From NCBI RefSeq assembly GCF_000230995.2, contig NC_019973.1, positions 4,602,001 to 4,666,000 on the forward strand: a DNA stretch of 64,000 bases. Direction: 5' to 3'. Below the pieces are notes generated by a model, which saw only the letters and a program-made list of their open reading frames with translations, was not told the origin of the DNA and did no database searches. The position numbers and the translations under genes are program-made. This DNA is from Mesorhizobium australicum WSM2073. GTDB taxonomy: Bacteria > Pseudomonadota > Alphaproteobacteria > Rhizobiales > Rhizobiaceae. Below, one piece after another: positions 1 to 12,314 of this stretch (within the stretch, counting starts at the first letter, position 1; each line of letters opens with the position of its first letter).

Positions 1-322
1 TGATGGCATAGGTGCCGGCAAGCGCGATCGGTATCACCAGGAAGGCCAGGATGAACAGGATGGCAAATGTGGCGGCGATGGTTCGGTTGCCGCCGACGCC
101 GACCAGCAGCCGTCGGTAGAGCGGCCAGCTGGCGAAGGCGATAACGAGGGCGGCCAGCACCGGGAACAGGAAGCCATGGAAAAAATAGACGCCGGCGGCA
201 ACGATCAGCACCAGCAGCCAGCGCGCCGCCGAGAGCGGCGGTATGACGGCCGAACGAAGCGGTGTGGACAGCCCGAAGAGGCGCTGCTGCCGTTCCGGCT
301 TCTGGATCTTTGCTTCCTTCAA
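1..322 (-). CDS. AI-2E family transporter (N-terminal part, cut by window edge)
   Basis: The minus strand encodes about 107 residues before the window ends. After a short polar N-terminus come two hydrophobic segments (around residues 31-66 and 86-107) separated by a short basic stretch, which is the typical start of the AI-2E exporter/PerM permease family. These proteins are multi-pass inner-membrane permeases whose substrates are mostly unknown. I chose a TTG start at 322. The only nearby upstream ATG (minus strand, about 345) is in another frame and hits a stop after eight codons. A purine-rich stretch (GGGGAGAAC) lies about 10 bases upstream. It lies downstream of parC on the same strand, separated by a palindromic repeat. 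Family assignment rests on the hydropathy pattern and sequence feel of a fragment, so it is moderately sure. Confidence 0.6.
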   Translation of the reverse strand, partial: MKEAKIQKPERQQRLFGLSTPLRSAVIPPLSAARWLLVLIVAAGVYFFHGFLFPVLAALVIAFASWPLYRRLLVGVGGNRTIAATFAILFILAFLVIPIALAGTYAI

Positions 323-407
323 ACGCCCTGTTCTCCCCGGCCCATCCGGTCAGTTATGCACCGATATAGTGCAGCAATCGTGACGATACTCCAAATGGTG
401 ATGGCGC

Positions 408-586
408 AGCTGCCAATCTCCCCGCTCGTGGGGAATCTCCTGCAGGACAGAGGGGGCGTGAACCTCTGATCTGATCTTAAGGACCGAGAATTGCGAGAGG
501 TGTAGCCAGCCATTTGATGCGCTGGCGGGACAGCGCCTCCTCTGGCCAGCCGGCCATTTCCCCCACGAGGGAGGAGATCGGCAGCT
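408..586. repeat. RIME-like palindromic intergenic element
   Basis: The outer arms (about 408-436 and 560-586) are imperfect inverted copies of each other: the left reads GCTGCCAATCTCC and the right, reversed, GCTGCCGATCTCC. Inner arms (about 439-458 and 533-555) also pair. The element spans about 180 bp, begins 85 bp from the AI-2E gene start and ends one base before the parC stop codon. The layout matches the dispersed mosaic palindromes (RIME class) described in Rhizobium. A second, related element is at 4372-4581. Confidence 0.6.
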
Positions 587-587
587 T

Positions 588-2840
588 CTAGCCGAACTTC
601 CCAGTCCTTGGGAATCCCTTAGGCACCATCCGTCCCGCCGACGCCCGGGCGCCGATCCATTCAGCCAATTCCTCGCGCGACCGGGTGAAGGTACGGTCGG
701 CCGAATCCTGCCAGGAGAGACCGGTCTCCAGCGTGAACGGCTTGAGGTCGAGCAGGCCGCCGTCCTTGTATTTCTGCAGCCGCACACCCTTGCCGCGACC
801 CATCTCCGGAATTTCCGAGAGCGCGAACACCAGCATCTTGCGGTTCTCGCCAACGATGGCCAGGTGATCGCCGGTGACCGGCACGCAGCGCTTGGCCTCG
901 TCCGGCGCCTTGACGTTCATCACCTGCTTGCCCTTGCGGGTGTTGGCGACCACCTCTTCCTCGGGAACGATGAAGCCGTTGGCGTCGAAAGAGGCGAGCA
1001 GCAGCTTGCGCTTGGGATCGTGGACGAAGGCGGTGACGATGTCCTGGTCATTGTCCATGTCGACGATGATGCGGATCGGCTCGCCATGGCCGCGGCCGCC
1101 CGGCAGCCGGTCGGCGCCGATCGTATAGAACTTGCCGCCGGTCGTGAAGACCAGAACCTTGTCCGTCGTCTGGGCATGGAAGGCGAGCTTGAGGCTGTCG
1201 CCCTCCTTGAAGGTCAGCGTCGAAAAATCGGCCAGATGGCCCTTCATCGCCCGCAGCCAGCCTTTTTCCGAAACCACCACGGTGACCGGCTCGCGCTCGA
1301 TCATGGCGTGCGCGATATCGGTCAGGTCGTGCTCGGGCGCGTCGGCGAACTGCGTGCGGCGCTTGCCGAGCTCGGTCTCCGGACCGAACTTGTCGCGAAC
1401 CTGAGTGACTTCCCACTTGATGGTCGACCATTGCTTGGCATCGGACGCCAGCAGTGCCTCGATCTGCTTCTTCTCCGCGGTCAGGCCGTCGAATTCCTTG
1501 CGGATCTCGAATTCTTCCAGCTTGCGCAAGGCGCGCAGCCGCATGTTGAGGATCGCTTCGGCCTGGGTGTCGGTGAGCGACCAGCGGGCCATCATGACCT
1601 GCTTGGGCTCATCCTCCTCGCGGATGATCCTGATCACCTCGTCGATGTTGAGATAGGCGATCAGGTAGCCGGCAAGGATTTCCAGCCGCCTCTCGATCTC
1701 GCCGAGGCGAAATTTCGAGCGACGGATGAGGACGTCGCGGCGGTGGTCCAGCCATTCCTGCAGCACGCCCTTCAGCGACAGCACGTTGGGCACCTTGCCG
1801 CGCGACAGCACATTCATGTTGAGCGGGAAACGGCTTTCGAGCTCGGTCAGCTTGAACAGCGATTCCATCAGGATGCCTGGGTCGACCGAACGGCTCTTCG
1901 GCACCAGCACGACGCGGATGTCCTCGGCGCTTTCGTCCCTGATATCCTCGAGCAGCGGCAGCTTGCGGGCCATCAACAGCTCGGCGATCTTCTCGATCAG
2001 CCGCGCCTTCTGCACCCCATAGGGGATTTCGGTGACGACAATGCTCCAGGTGCCCCTGCCCTGGTCTTCCTGGTTCCATTTCGACCGCACGCGAAACCCG
2101 CCGCGGCCGGTCTCATAGGCTTCGAGGATCGAGGCACGGCTGTCGACGATGATGCCGCCGGTCGGAAAATCCGGGCCCTGGACGAAATCCATCAGCTTCG
2201 CCACCGGCGCATCGCGATGCTCGATCAGATGCAGCGCCGCGTCGCAGAGCTCTGCGGCATTGTGCGGCGGGATCGAGGTCGCCATGCCAACCGCGATGCC
2301 GGACGAGCCGTTGGCCAAGAGATTGGGGAAGGCACCGGGGAGCACGACCGGCTCCTCGTCTTCTTCATTGTAGGTCGGCCGATAGTCGACCGCGTCCTCG
2401 GTGATGCCGGCAAGCAGATCGGTGGCCACGTCGGTCATACGCGCTTCGGTGTAGCGCATGGCGGCGGCGTTATCGCCGTCGATGTTGCCGAAATTGCCCT
2501 GGCCGTCGACCAGGGGGTAGCGCATCGAAAAATCCTGCGCCAGCCGCACCAGCGCATCATAGATCGACTGGTCGCCATGCGGGTGGAACTTGCCCATCAC
2601 CTCGCCGACGATACGAGCGCATTTGGCGAACCCCTGGTCGGGGTTGAGGCGCAACAGGCGCATGGCGTGCATGATGCGGCGATGGACCGGCTTCAGTCCG
2701 TCGCGCACATCCGGGAGCGCCCGGTGCATGATGGTCGACAAAGCATAGGCGAGATAGCGCTCTTCCAGCGCCTTCTTCAGGTCGACCGGTTCGATATGAT
2801 CGCCGCCGCCATTGTCAGGCGGCAAAAGCCTTTTTCCCAT
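588..2840 (-). CDS. parC: DNA topoisomerase IV subunit A
   Basis: ParC is the DNA-cleaving subunit of topoisomerase IV (ParC2ParE2), which decatenates daughter chromosomes. The protein is 750 residues. The N-terminal half has the type IIA breakage-reunion signature ([16 protein letters not shown] near residue 41), the FHPHGD motif near 85-90 and the catalytic tyrosine in [11 protein letters not shown] at Tyr130. The C-terminal third carries degenerate beta-pinwheel repeats. Length and the short C-terminal domain fit ParC rather than the longer GyrA. I chose the ATG at 2840; an in-frame GTG nine bases upstream is possible. A purine-rich AGGTGCAG precedes the ATG. No parE is in the window, which is usual for alphaproteobacteria. 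Confidence 0.93.
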   Translation of the reverse strand: MGKRLLPPDNGGGDHIEPVDLKKALEERYLAYALSTIMHRALPDVRDGLKPVHRRIMHAMRLLRLNPDQGFAKCARIVGEVMGKFHPHGDQSIYDALVRLAQDFSMRYPLVDGQGNFGNIDGDNAAAMRYTEARMTDVATDLLAGITEDAVDYRPTYNEEDEEPVVLPGAFPNLLANGSSGIAVGMATSIPPHNAAELCDAALHLIEHRDAPVAKLMDFVQGPDFPTGGIIVDSRASILEAYETGRGGFRVRSKWNQEDQGRGTWSIVVTEIPYGVQKARLIEKIAELLMARKLPLLEDIRDESAEDIRVVLVPKSRSVDPGILMESLFKLTELESRFPLNMNVLSRGKVPNVLSLKGVLQEWLDHRRDVLIRRSKFRLGEIERRLEILAGYLIAYLNIDEVIRIIREEDEPKQVMMARWSLTDTQAEAILNMRLRALRKLEEFEIRKEFDGLTAEKKQIEALLASDAKQWSTIKWEVTQVRDKFGPETELGKRRTQFADAPEHDLTDIAHAMIEREPVTVVVSEKGWLRAMKGHLADFSTLTFKEGDSLKLAFHAQTTDKVLVFTTGGKFYTIGADRLPGGRGHGEPIRIIVDMDNDQDIVTAFVHDPKRKLLLASFDANGFIVPEEEVVANTRKGKQVMNVKAPDEAKRCVPVTGDHLAIVGENRKMLVFALSEIPEMGRGKGVRLQKYKDGGLLDLKPFTLETGLSWQDSADRTFTRSREELAEWIGARASAGRMVPKGFPRTGKFG

Positions 2841-3171
2841 GGGCTGCACCTAGCCGAGCGGGTGATTCGCGGCAAGAGGCGCGCACCGGGCCAGTCGATT
2901 TGCGCGCAATTCTGCAACAGAAAACCGCAAGGTCGAGCTTGCCGGCCAACATCAATCTGTTACATGCCGCATCTATTGCGAAGCACGCTGGCGGCTCGAC
3001 CTTCATGCCAAATTCACTGCATTCTCCAATAGCGGTCGGATCGGGTTTGCCTTTCAGCGCGATTTTCGACCATTGTGCCGGGACACGCCTTTTTCCCGTC
3101 CAGTTCGTCACGGAATGGTGATGGCGCAACGAATCGAAAAATAATTTCAGGACACTCTCAGGGACCTTGCG
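2841..3171. other. Intergenic region between parC and a divergent exported-protein gene
   Basis: These 331 bp separate two divergently oriented genes and should hold both promoters. I see no convincing gene. Open frames here are short and lack a ribosome-binding site. An AT-rich patch (GAATCGAAAAATAATTTCAGG) lies just before the 3172 start and could contain its promoter or leader, but I could not fix -35/-10 boxes. Confidence 0.4.
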
Positions 3172-4362
3172 ATGACAATCAACCGCTCAACTCTCCGGAA
3201 ATTCGCACTTTCGACCTTCTTGCTCACGCTGCCGCTGAATGCGGCCCTTGCCCAGGACGCGGCGGTCGCGGACCGGCTGAAGGCAGCACTCTCCGCCCAG
3301 GGCGTCGACATCTCCTGGACCGGCGTGACCGGCGACAACACCAGCATGGTGCTGCAGGGCGTGTCCGTGAAACCGGCCGCGGAAAAGGAAGCGCTGACGA
3401 TCGGCGACGTCAAGCTCGAGAACATCACCGAAGCCAATGGCGGCTATGATATCGGCACCGTGTCGACCTCGGCCTTCGAACACAGCAAGGACGGCGTCAC
3501 CCTGGATCTCAGCCCCTTCGTCATCCACGACATGACGGTGCCGGCCGACGGCTCCACCAGCCCGCTTGGCTCGCTGATGATGTACAAATCCGCTGAACTC
3601 TCGAACATGACGGTCAAGGTCGCCGACAAGACCGCTTTTTCGATGGACGGGCTTGCCATCCAGATCACGCCGCCCGCCGACGGCAAGGCGATGGAATTCA
3701 CCGCCAACACGGAGAAATTCACGGCCGATCTCTCGCTGGTCGAGGACCCCAAGTCCAAGGACGTCATCAACGCGCTCGGCTACCAGAACATTTCGGGCAA
3801 TCTTGAAATGGCCGGCACCTGGCAGCCGTCGGACGGCAAGATGGAGCTGTCGAAATACGACATATCCGTCGAGAATGCCGGCACGCTCGGCATGACCTTC
3901 GACCTCGGCGGCTACACGATCGACTTCATCAAGTCGCTGCAGGAAATGCAGAAGAAGATGGCCGCACAGCCGGAAGGCGCCGACAATTCGGCGCAAGGCA
4001 TGGCCATGCTCGGCCTGTTGCAGCAGCTTTCGTTCAACAGCGCATCGATCCGCTTCGACGACGATTCGCTGACCGGCAAGGTGCTGGACTATGTCGGCAA
4101 GCAGCAGGGCATGTCGGCCAAGGACATCGCCAACCAAGCCAAGGCAATCGTGCCGTTCGGCATGGCGCAGCTCAACAATCCCGAGCTGACGGCCCAGGTT
4201 ACGGCGGCTGTCAGCAAATATCTCGACGATCCGAAGAGCCTCGAAATCTCGGCCGAGCCGCCGGCATCGGTGCCGTTCGCGCTGATCATGGCGGGCGCCA
4301 TGTCCAACCCGCTCGACCTGCCGAAGACGCTCGGCGTGACCGTCAAGGCGAACGAGGACTGA
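3172..4362 (+). CDS. Exported protein of unknown function
   Basis: The 396-residue product begins with a clear Sec signal peptide (charged start, hydrophobic core around residues 11-24, cleavage likely after ALA at 24-26). The mature part is rich in beta-type alternation, with no membrane anchor and no catalytic motif I recognise. Two central regions discuss-like in sequence to repeated amphipathic strands suggest a lipid- or polymer-binding fold, but that is only impression. A possible ribosome-binding AGGGACC lies about 9 bases before the ATG at 3172. It is monocistronic: parC diverges upstream and a palindromic element followed by convergent aspS lies downstream. I do not recognise the family, and the periplasmic location is inferred from the signal peptide. 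Confidence 0.75.
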   Translation: MTINRSTLRKFALSTFLLTLPLNAALAQDAAVADRLKAALSAQGVDISWTGVTGDNTSMVLQGVSVKPAAEKEALTIGDVKLENITEANGGYDIGTVSTSAFEHSKDGVTLDLSPFVIHDMTVPADGSTSPLGSLMMYKSAELSNMTVKVADKTAFSMDGLAIQITPPADGKAMEFTANTEKFTADLSLVEDPKSKDVINALGYQNISGNLEMAGTWQPSDGKMELSKYDISVENAGTLGMTFDLGGYTIDFIKSLQEMQKKMAAQPEGADNSAQGMAMLGLLQQLSFNSASIRFDDDSLTGKVLDYVGKQQGMSAKDIANQAKAIVPFGMAQLNNPELTAQVTAAVSKYLDDPKSLEISAEPPASVPFALIMAGAMSNPLDLPKTLGVTVKANED

Positions 4363-4371
4363 TCGAATTAG

Positions 4372-4581
4372 CTGCCTTCTCCCCGTCACTATACGGGAAG
4401 AAGGTGCCGGCAGGCGGATGAGGGGCAGCGCCGACGCTTGCGAATATGAATTCCAGTCTGAAACGATTGCCTGTCAGAAGGCCTCGGCTGCTACGATCGC
4501 TCGCAAATCCCCAGCATCCGCGCTGCCCCTCATTGTCCTGCCGGACATTTCTCCCCGTATAGTGACGGGGAGAAAGGGCAG
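4372..4581. repeat. RIME-like element with ~60-bp inverted arms
   Basis: Left arm 4372-4431 and right arm 4520-4581 are near-perfect inverted copies. Each contains its own CTCCCCGTCACTATACGGG-type hairpin followed by a GCCGGCAGG and a GAGGGGCAGCGC block. The core between the arms (about 88 bp) has no gene. It lies between two convergent genes, 9 bp from each, so it probably forms the 3' structure of both transcripts. Short motifs of the same family (CTCCCCGT hairpins, GGACAGAGGGGG) recur elsewhere in the window. Confidence 0.75.
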
Positions 4582-4590
4582 TTGCACCCG

Positions 4591-6378
<1,788 letters not shown>

Positions 6379-6600
6379 GGTCATGGATAAAAGTCCGGGA
6401 TTGTGAGTGGCGGGCCAAAGCATCGCAGCCCGGCCCAAAATTTGCGCGAAAAGCGCATGAGAGGCATGGTTTGTCAAGGCAAAGGGACGGAGGGGCGATC
6501 TCTCAGCTTGGAACTTCGGCTTTCAATTTATGGCCGGTCATGTGGCGGAACGGTGAACCGCCTGTCGCGTTAGCGCATGATGGACCGAGAGGAGGCAAAC

Positions 6601-6975
6601 GTGTTTTCCTGGAAGGGCACTTGGCGCAATCAATACGGTTCGGTTGTAATTATTGAGGACGATAGTGAGGGTTTGATCCGCGGTGTCTTCAAGACAGCGT
6701 TGCCCGACAGCAGCTTTTCCGGGATGGAAGTGCCTCTTCACGGGGCCGCTCATGGAGATGTGATCGGCTTTACTTCCGCGGCGTCAGGAAAGACGGGGCC
6801 GGCGGCGGTCAGCTATACCGGCATTTTTCGAGACGGCAAGATCGAGATGTTGTGGCACACGGTGGCTGGCCTGGCTCTTTCAGCCGATGCCGAGGGTGAG
6901 CCCGCAAAGCTGACCACGGTTGGAACATGGCGCGCCTTCGGGACCAGCCTAGACATTTTTGAGCGCGTCGATTGA
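6601..6975 (+). CDS. Small avidin/streptavidin-like protein
   Basis: This 124-residue product has the avidin-family pattern. It opens with GTWRNQYGSVV, matching streptavidin GTWYNQLGSTF, and has evenly spaced GVF, GFTSAASG, YTGIF, LWHTV and VGTWRAF segments expected of an eight-strand barrel. Streptavidin biotin contacts Asn23, Ser27 and Trp108 have counterparts at Asn10, Ser14 and Trp85. Tyr43 is replaced by Phe30, Trp79 by Phe57 and Trp92 by Tyr72, and Asp128 does not align. There is no signal peptide, unlike rhizavidin, bradavidin and streptavidin, so it is probably cytoplasmic. I start it at GTG 6601 because a strong GAGAGGAGG lies five bases upstream; an ATG at 6577 is in frame but would place that site inside the gene. 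Biotin binding is uncertain given the altered pocket. Confidence 0.65.
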   Translation: MFSWKGTWRNQYGSVVIIEDDSEGLIRGVFKTALPDSSFSGMEVPLHGAAHGDVIGFTSAASGKTGPAAVSYTGIFRDGKIEMLWHTVAGLALSADAEGEPAKLTTVGTWRAFGTSLDIFERVD

Positions 6976-7138
6976 TACTCTGACCGATTAACCGGCGCTG
7001 CCGGTCGCCATCGACATCTGTTTCATCCGCCGAGCTGAATTCGGGCCGAGGCCTTGCCGCCTTTTCATTGGCAAATGCCGCTGGCATCGACGGAGACGAT
7101 GGTCCAAAAAGGATCAACGATGAGCGGCTGTATTCCTT

Positions 7139-8383
7139 ATGTCCTCCATCCGTCCCCTGATCCCGCTTCTTCTCGCCGCAGGCATCCTCCTCGGCGGCAA
7201 TGGGCTGCAGAGCACGCTGATCGCGCTGCGTGGCGCGCAGGAAGGGTTTTCGGCTTCCGACATCGGCCTGATGGGCACCTTCTATTTCGCCGGCTTCCTG
7301 CTCGGCTGCCTGGCCATCACCCGCATCATGAAGGCGGTGGGCCATATCAGGGCGTTTTCGGCGCTGGCGGCGATCGCCTCCGTCGGCACCTTGCTGCTCG
7401 TGCTGGTTCTCGGTCCGGTGATGTGGTGCGCGGTGCGCTTTGCCGGCGGCTTCTGTTTCGCCGGATTGTTCACCATCGTCGAAAGCTGGCTGAATTCCGG
7501 CGTCACCAACCGCGACCGCGCCCGCGTGCTGGCGATCTACCGGATGGTCGATACCGGATCGGTGACATCAGCCCAGTTCCTGATTCCCGTCTTCGGCGCC
7601 GGTGGCTTCACCATCTTCGCAATCATGTCGATCATGATCACGCTGTCGTTGGTGCCGGTCTCGCTCGGCGACCGCTCCAACCCGACGCCGCCGGAAGAGG
7701 TCAAGCTCGATCTGGCCCGCGTCTGGCGGATTTCGCCTCTGGGCTGCTTTGGCTGCATCGCCGTCGGCGTCACCAACAGTGCCTTTCGCACCTTGTCGCC
7801 GGTCTATGCGGAGCAGATCGGCATGTCGGTCGGCGATGTCGTCACCTTCGTCAGCGTCGGCATTTTCGGCGGCGCCATCATCCAGTATCCGCTCGGTTAC
7901 CTCTCCGACCGCTGGGATCGGCGCCGGGTGCTGCTGATGACGACCTGCTGCGCGATGCTTTCGGCTCTGGCGCTGGTGTTCATCGCCGGCAGCAACCCGC
8001 TGCTCAACTTCATCATCATCTTTATCTTCGGCTGTTTCGCCATGCCGCTGTATTCGCTGTCGGCGGCACATTCCAACGACCGCGCGGATGCCGGCGAGTT
8101 CGTGCTGATCAACGCCGCCCTGATGCTGTTCTACTCCTTCGGCGCTATTGGCGGCCCTTTCGCGGCCTCGACCGCGATGCAGTATTTCGGGCCAAGCGCG
8201 CTGTTCGTCTTCAGCGCCGTGGTCTACGCGATCTTCATTGCCGTCATCCTCTACCGCATGCAGGCACGCTCTGGAGTACCGGCGGGCAAGCGCAGCCGCT
8301 TCACGGCGCTGTTGCGCACGTCGACCATTTTCGCGCGGCTGGCGAGGAGAAATAGTGATCCAGACAGTCCGGAAGGGCCGTGA
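7139..8383 (+). CDS. MFS transporter, YcaD-like
   Basis: The 414-residue protein has about twelve hydrophobic segments with a short central cytoplasmic loop near residue 185-200, the layout of a 12-helix major facilitator. The loop after helix 2 (around residue 60) is a degenerate motif A, and a better copy (GYLSDRWDRRRVL) follows helix 8. Overall composition resembles the YcaD-like permease group, whose substrates are unknown. The C-terminus is a basic cytoplasmic tail. ATG at 7139 directly precedes a membrane helix. Genes on both sides are unrelated, and rnd follows 75 bp downstream on the same strand. Confidence 0.8.
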   Translation: MSSIRPLIPLLLAAGILLGGNGLQSTLIALRGAQEGFSASDIGLMGTFYFAGFLLGCLAITRIMKAVGHIRAFSALAAIASVGTLLLVLVLGPVMWCAVRFAGGFCFAGLFTIVESWLNSGVTNRDRARVLAIYRMVDTGSVTSAQFLIPVFGAGGFTIFAIMSIMITLSLVPVSLGDRSNPTPPEEVKLDLARVWRISPLGCFGCIAVGVTNSAFRTLSPVYAEQIGMSVGDVVTFVSVGIFGGAIIQYPLGYLSDRWDRRRVLLMTTCCAMLSALALVFIAGSNPLLNFIIIFIFGCFAMPLYSLSAAHSNDRADAGEFVLINAALMLFYSFGAIGGPFAASTAMQYFGPSALFVFSAVVYAIFIAVILYRMQARSGVPAGKRSRFTALLRTSTIFARLARRNSDPDSPEGP

Positions 8384-8458
8384 CGATGGCGCCACAGCTT
8401 GACGAAAGCCTTCCCGGCTGAAATCTAGGAAGACCCTACTCCTGCCAAAAGCGATTTG

Positions 8459-9610
8459 ATGCACGTCATCACCACCCAGAAAGAACTCGAGACCGTTCTC
8501 GCCGCTTTCGAAAAGTCGGATTTCGTCACCGTCGACACCGAATTCATCCGCGAAACGACCTTCTGGCCAATCCTGTGCCTGATCCAGATGGCCGCGCCCG
8601 GCGTGACCGCGCTGATCGATCCGCTGTCACCTGACATCGACCTGGCTCCCTTCTTCAGGCTGATGGCCAACGAGGCGGTGGTCAAAGTCTTCCATGCGGC
8701 GCGCCAGGACATCGAAATCATCGTCCATCTCGGCGACCTCGTTCCGCACCCGGTGTTCGATACCCAGGTGGCGGCGATGGTCTGCGGCTTCGGCGACAGC
8801 GTTTCCTACGATCAGCTGGTACAGCGCATCACCGGGGCGCGGCTCGACAAGTCGTCGCGCTTCACCGACTGGCGCCATCGGCCGCTGTCCGACAAGCAGC
8901 TTGATTACGCGCTGGCCGACGTCACGCATCTGATCGAGGTCTATCAGCACCTCAACGCCGAGCTGGCGCGGGAAAACCGCGCCCACTGGCTGAATGAGGA
9001 GATGGATGTCCTGACCTCGCGCGAGACCTACGATCCGCACCCCGAGGATGCCTGGAAACGGCTGAAGATGCGGCTTCGCAAGCCCCAGGAGCTGGCGATC
9101 GTGCAGGCCGTGGCGGCATGGCGCGAACGCGAGGCGCGCGAGCGCGACGTGCCGCGCGGCCGTGTGCTCAAGGACGACGCGATCTACGAGATCGCACAGC
9201 AAGGACCGCGCGATGCGCCAGCCCTTGCCAAGCTGCGCACCACTCCCAAGGGATGGGAACGCTCCTCGACGGCGACGGCATTGCTCGGCGCGGTCAACAC
9301 CGCGCTCGCCCTGCCCAAGGAGCAGATGCCGAAACTGCCGAAAAACTTCCAGCCGCCCGAGGGCTCGAATGCGGCCGCGGAACTGTTGAAGGTGCTGCTC
9401 AGGATCGTCGCCGAAAAACAGGGCGTCGCCTCGAAGGTGCTGGCCTCCAGCGATGACATCGATCGCATCGCCGCCGAGGGCGAGGATGCCGATGTGCCCG
9501 CGCTGCAAGGATGGCGGCGCGCCGTGTTCGGCGAACACGCGCTGAAGCTGGTACGCGGCGAGATCGGCATCAAGTTCGACAATCGCAAGATCGCGGTGTT
9601 CGATCTATAG
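8459..9610 (+). CDS. rnd: Ribonuclease D
   Basis: RNase D is a 3'-5' exoribonuclease that trims tRNA precursors and other stable RNAs. The 383-residue product shows the three DEDD-family exonuclease motifs in order: VDTEFIRE (about residues 22-29), the HAARQDIEII block (about 79-88) and the DYALADVTHL block (about 148-157), which supply the acidic residues that bind two metal ions. A helical HRDC-type domain follows (around 205-285). Length fits the bacterial family. ATG at 8459 is used; a TTG codon directly before it is also open. Confidence 0.92.
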   Translation: MHVITTQKELETVLAAFEKSDFVTVDTEFIRETTFWPILCLIQMAAPGVTALIDPLSPDIDLAPFFRLMANEAVVKVFHAARQDIEIIVHLGDLVPHPVFDTQVAAMVCGFGDSVSYDQLVQRITGARLDKSSRFTDWRHRPLSDKQLDYALADVTHLIEVYQHLNAELARENRAHWLNEEMDVLTSRETYDPHPEDAWKRLKMRLRKPQELAIVQAVAAWREREARERDVPRGRVLKDDAIYEIAQQGPRDAPALAKLRTTPKGWERSSTATALLGAVNTALALPKEQMPKLPKNFQPPEGSNAAAELLKVLLRIVAEKQGVASKVLASSDDIDRIAAEGEDADVPALQGWRRAVFGEHALKLVRGEIGIKFDNRKIAVFDL

Positions 9611-9657
9611 GCGCCGGCCTTTCCCCCTTCCCTTTTGGAGAAGGTGATTGGCGCAGC

Positions 9658-10077
9658 TCATACGATCGCGAGCAAGTGCAGGGCCAGCCAGATCCAGCCC
9701 AGCGCCAGCACCACCGCGCCCAGCACGAAGGAGCGGTTGCGCACCAGCAGCTTATTGCTGGTCAGGTGAAACCAGGCGTGAAAATAGCGCGACGCGACAA
9801 AAATCCACATCAGTGCGAGGGTGATGTAATTGACGCCGTTGGTCATGTGCAGTGTCAGGCACAGCACGTAGAAAAGCACCGGCAGTTCGAATTGGTTGAT
9901 CAAATTGTTCGCGACGGTGACAGTAGAGGCCGGCTCGGTCGAACGAACCTTGTACTGGCCGACCTTGGCTTCACCCGACTTGACGGCAAAATAGCGGCGC
10001 CGGCCCATGACGATATAGACGATGTAGATCAGCAGCACGTGAGCCAGCACAGGCCAGAAGATCGTGGTCTGGTTCAT
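9658..10077 (-). CDS. MAPEG family membrane protein
   Basis: The 139-residue product has four hydrophobic segments (about residues 7-25, 50-72, 78-95 and 118-137). The conserved polar features of the MAPEG fold are present: NNLINQFELPVLFY in helix 2 and SRYFHAWFHL between helices 3 and 4. MAPEG proteins are integral membrane relatives of glutathione S-transferases and leukotriene C4 synthase; bacterial members are mostly uncharacterised. I chose ATG at 10077, where the protein begins right before helix 1. A more upstream start would add a polar, unconserved-looking leader that runs into the next gene. It lies 25 bp after another membrane-protein gene and probably forms an operon with it and guaB. 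Confidence 0.8.
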   Translation of the reverse strand: MNQTTIFWPVLAHVLLIYIVYIVMGRRRYFAVKSGEAKVGQYKVRSTEPASTVTVANNLINQFELPVLFYVLCLTLHMTNGVNYITLALMWIFVASRYFHAWFHLTSNKLLVRNRSFVLGAVVLALGWIWLALHLLAIV

Positions 10078-10102
10078 GAAGTCGCCCCTGCCCTGCCCCG
10101 CT

Positions 10103-10645
10103 TCAACTCCGACGTCTTTGGCCTGCCAGCCAGAAAGCGGCAATGACGATGACCGGGACGGCGAGAAGCGCGAATTTGGTGACGATCAGCGCCGAGGCAA
10201 AGGACAGCGAGTCCGGATTGGCGTAGAGGAAATCGGACAGAAGGCGCGCCACGGCGATGTTCTGGGCGTAGTCGGCGAGCGTATAGGGCAGCACCAGGAC
10301 CAGCGCGAAGACCGCCTGCATCTGCGCCGGCAGCACGCGGAAATTCTTCAGGCGCCGGCCAGTTGCCAGGATCAGGCTGACCAGCGTCAGCGACAACAGC
10401 GCCGGAAACAGAAGATCGAAGGTCAGGTAGTGCCAGACTAGGATGATCTCGCTGCCGCGCCGGCCAAGCGCCGTAAGCCAGGCCATGCCTTCGTCGGGCG
10501 TGAATCCGAAATAGCGCATGTCGAGCGAGGCCAGGCCCCCGCTCAGTCGACGGAAATAGAAGAACTCCATCCCTGTCATGGCGACAAAAACCGCCGCCGA
10601 GAGGAAGCAGAACGCCCCGACATGGCGCGACAAGCGCAGCACCAT
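10103..10645 (-). CDS. Multi-pass membrane protein of unknown function
   Basis: About 180 residues with four probable transmembrane helices (near residues 8-25, 70-92, 103-121 and 150-172, counted from ATG 10645). The loop between helices 1 and 2 is long and predicted outside. I see no enzyme motif and do not recognise the family. The start is uncertain. ATG 10645 begins just before helix 1, while an in-frame ATG at 10726 would overlap the 3' end of guaB by 50 bp. Position directly downstream of guaB suggests co-transcription, but nothing links it to purine synthesis. Confidence 0.6.
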   Translation of the reverse strand: MVLRLSRHVGAFCFLSAAVFVAMTGMEFFYFRRLSGGLASLDMRYFGFTPDEGMAWLTALGRRGSEIILVWHYLTFDLLFPALLSLTLVSLILATGRRLKNFRVLPAQMQAVFALVLVLPYTLADYAQNIAVARLLSDFLYANPDSLSFASALIVTKFALLAVPVIVIAAFWLAGQRRRS

Positions 10646-10676
10646 GGAGGTCAAGTTCGCCCAAAGTCCGGAAGAA

Positions 10677-12314
<1,638 letters not shown>

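Noticed and set aside
864..3032. Long plus-strand frame opposite parC
   Set aside because: An antisense artefact of GC-rich codons; it reads without any domain pattern and runs past the parC start into the intergenic region.
9611..9657. CCTTCCC/GGAGAAGG imperfect hairpin after rnd
   Set aside because: It looks like a worn piece of the palindromic family but is too short and imperfect to call a repeat or terminator.
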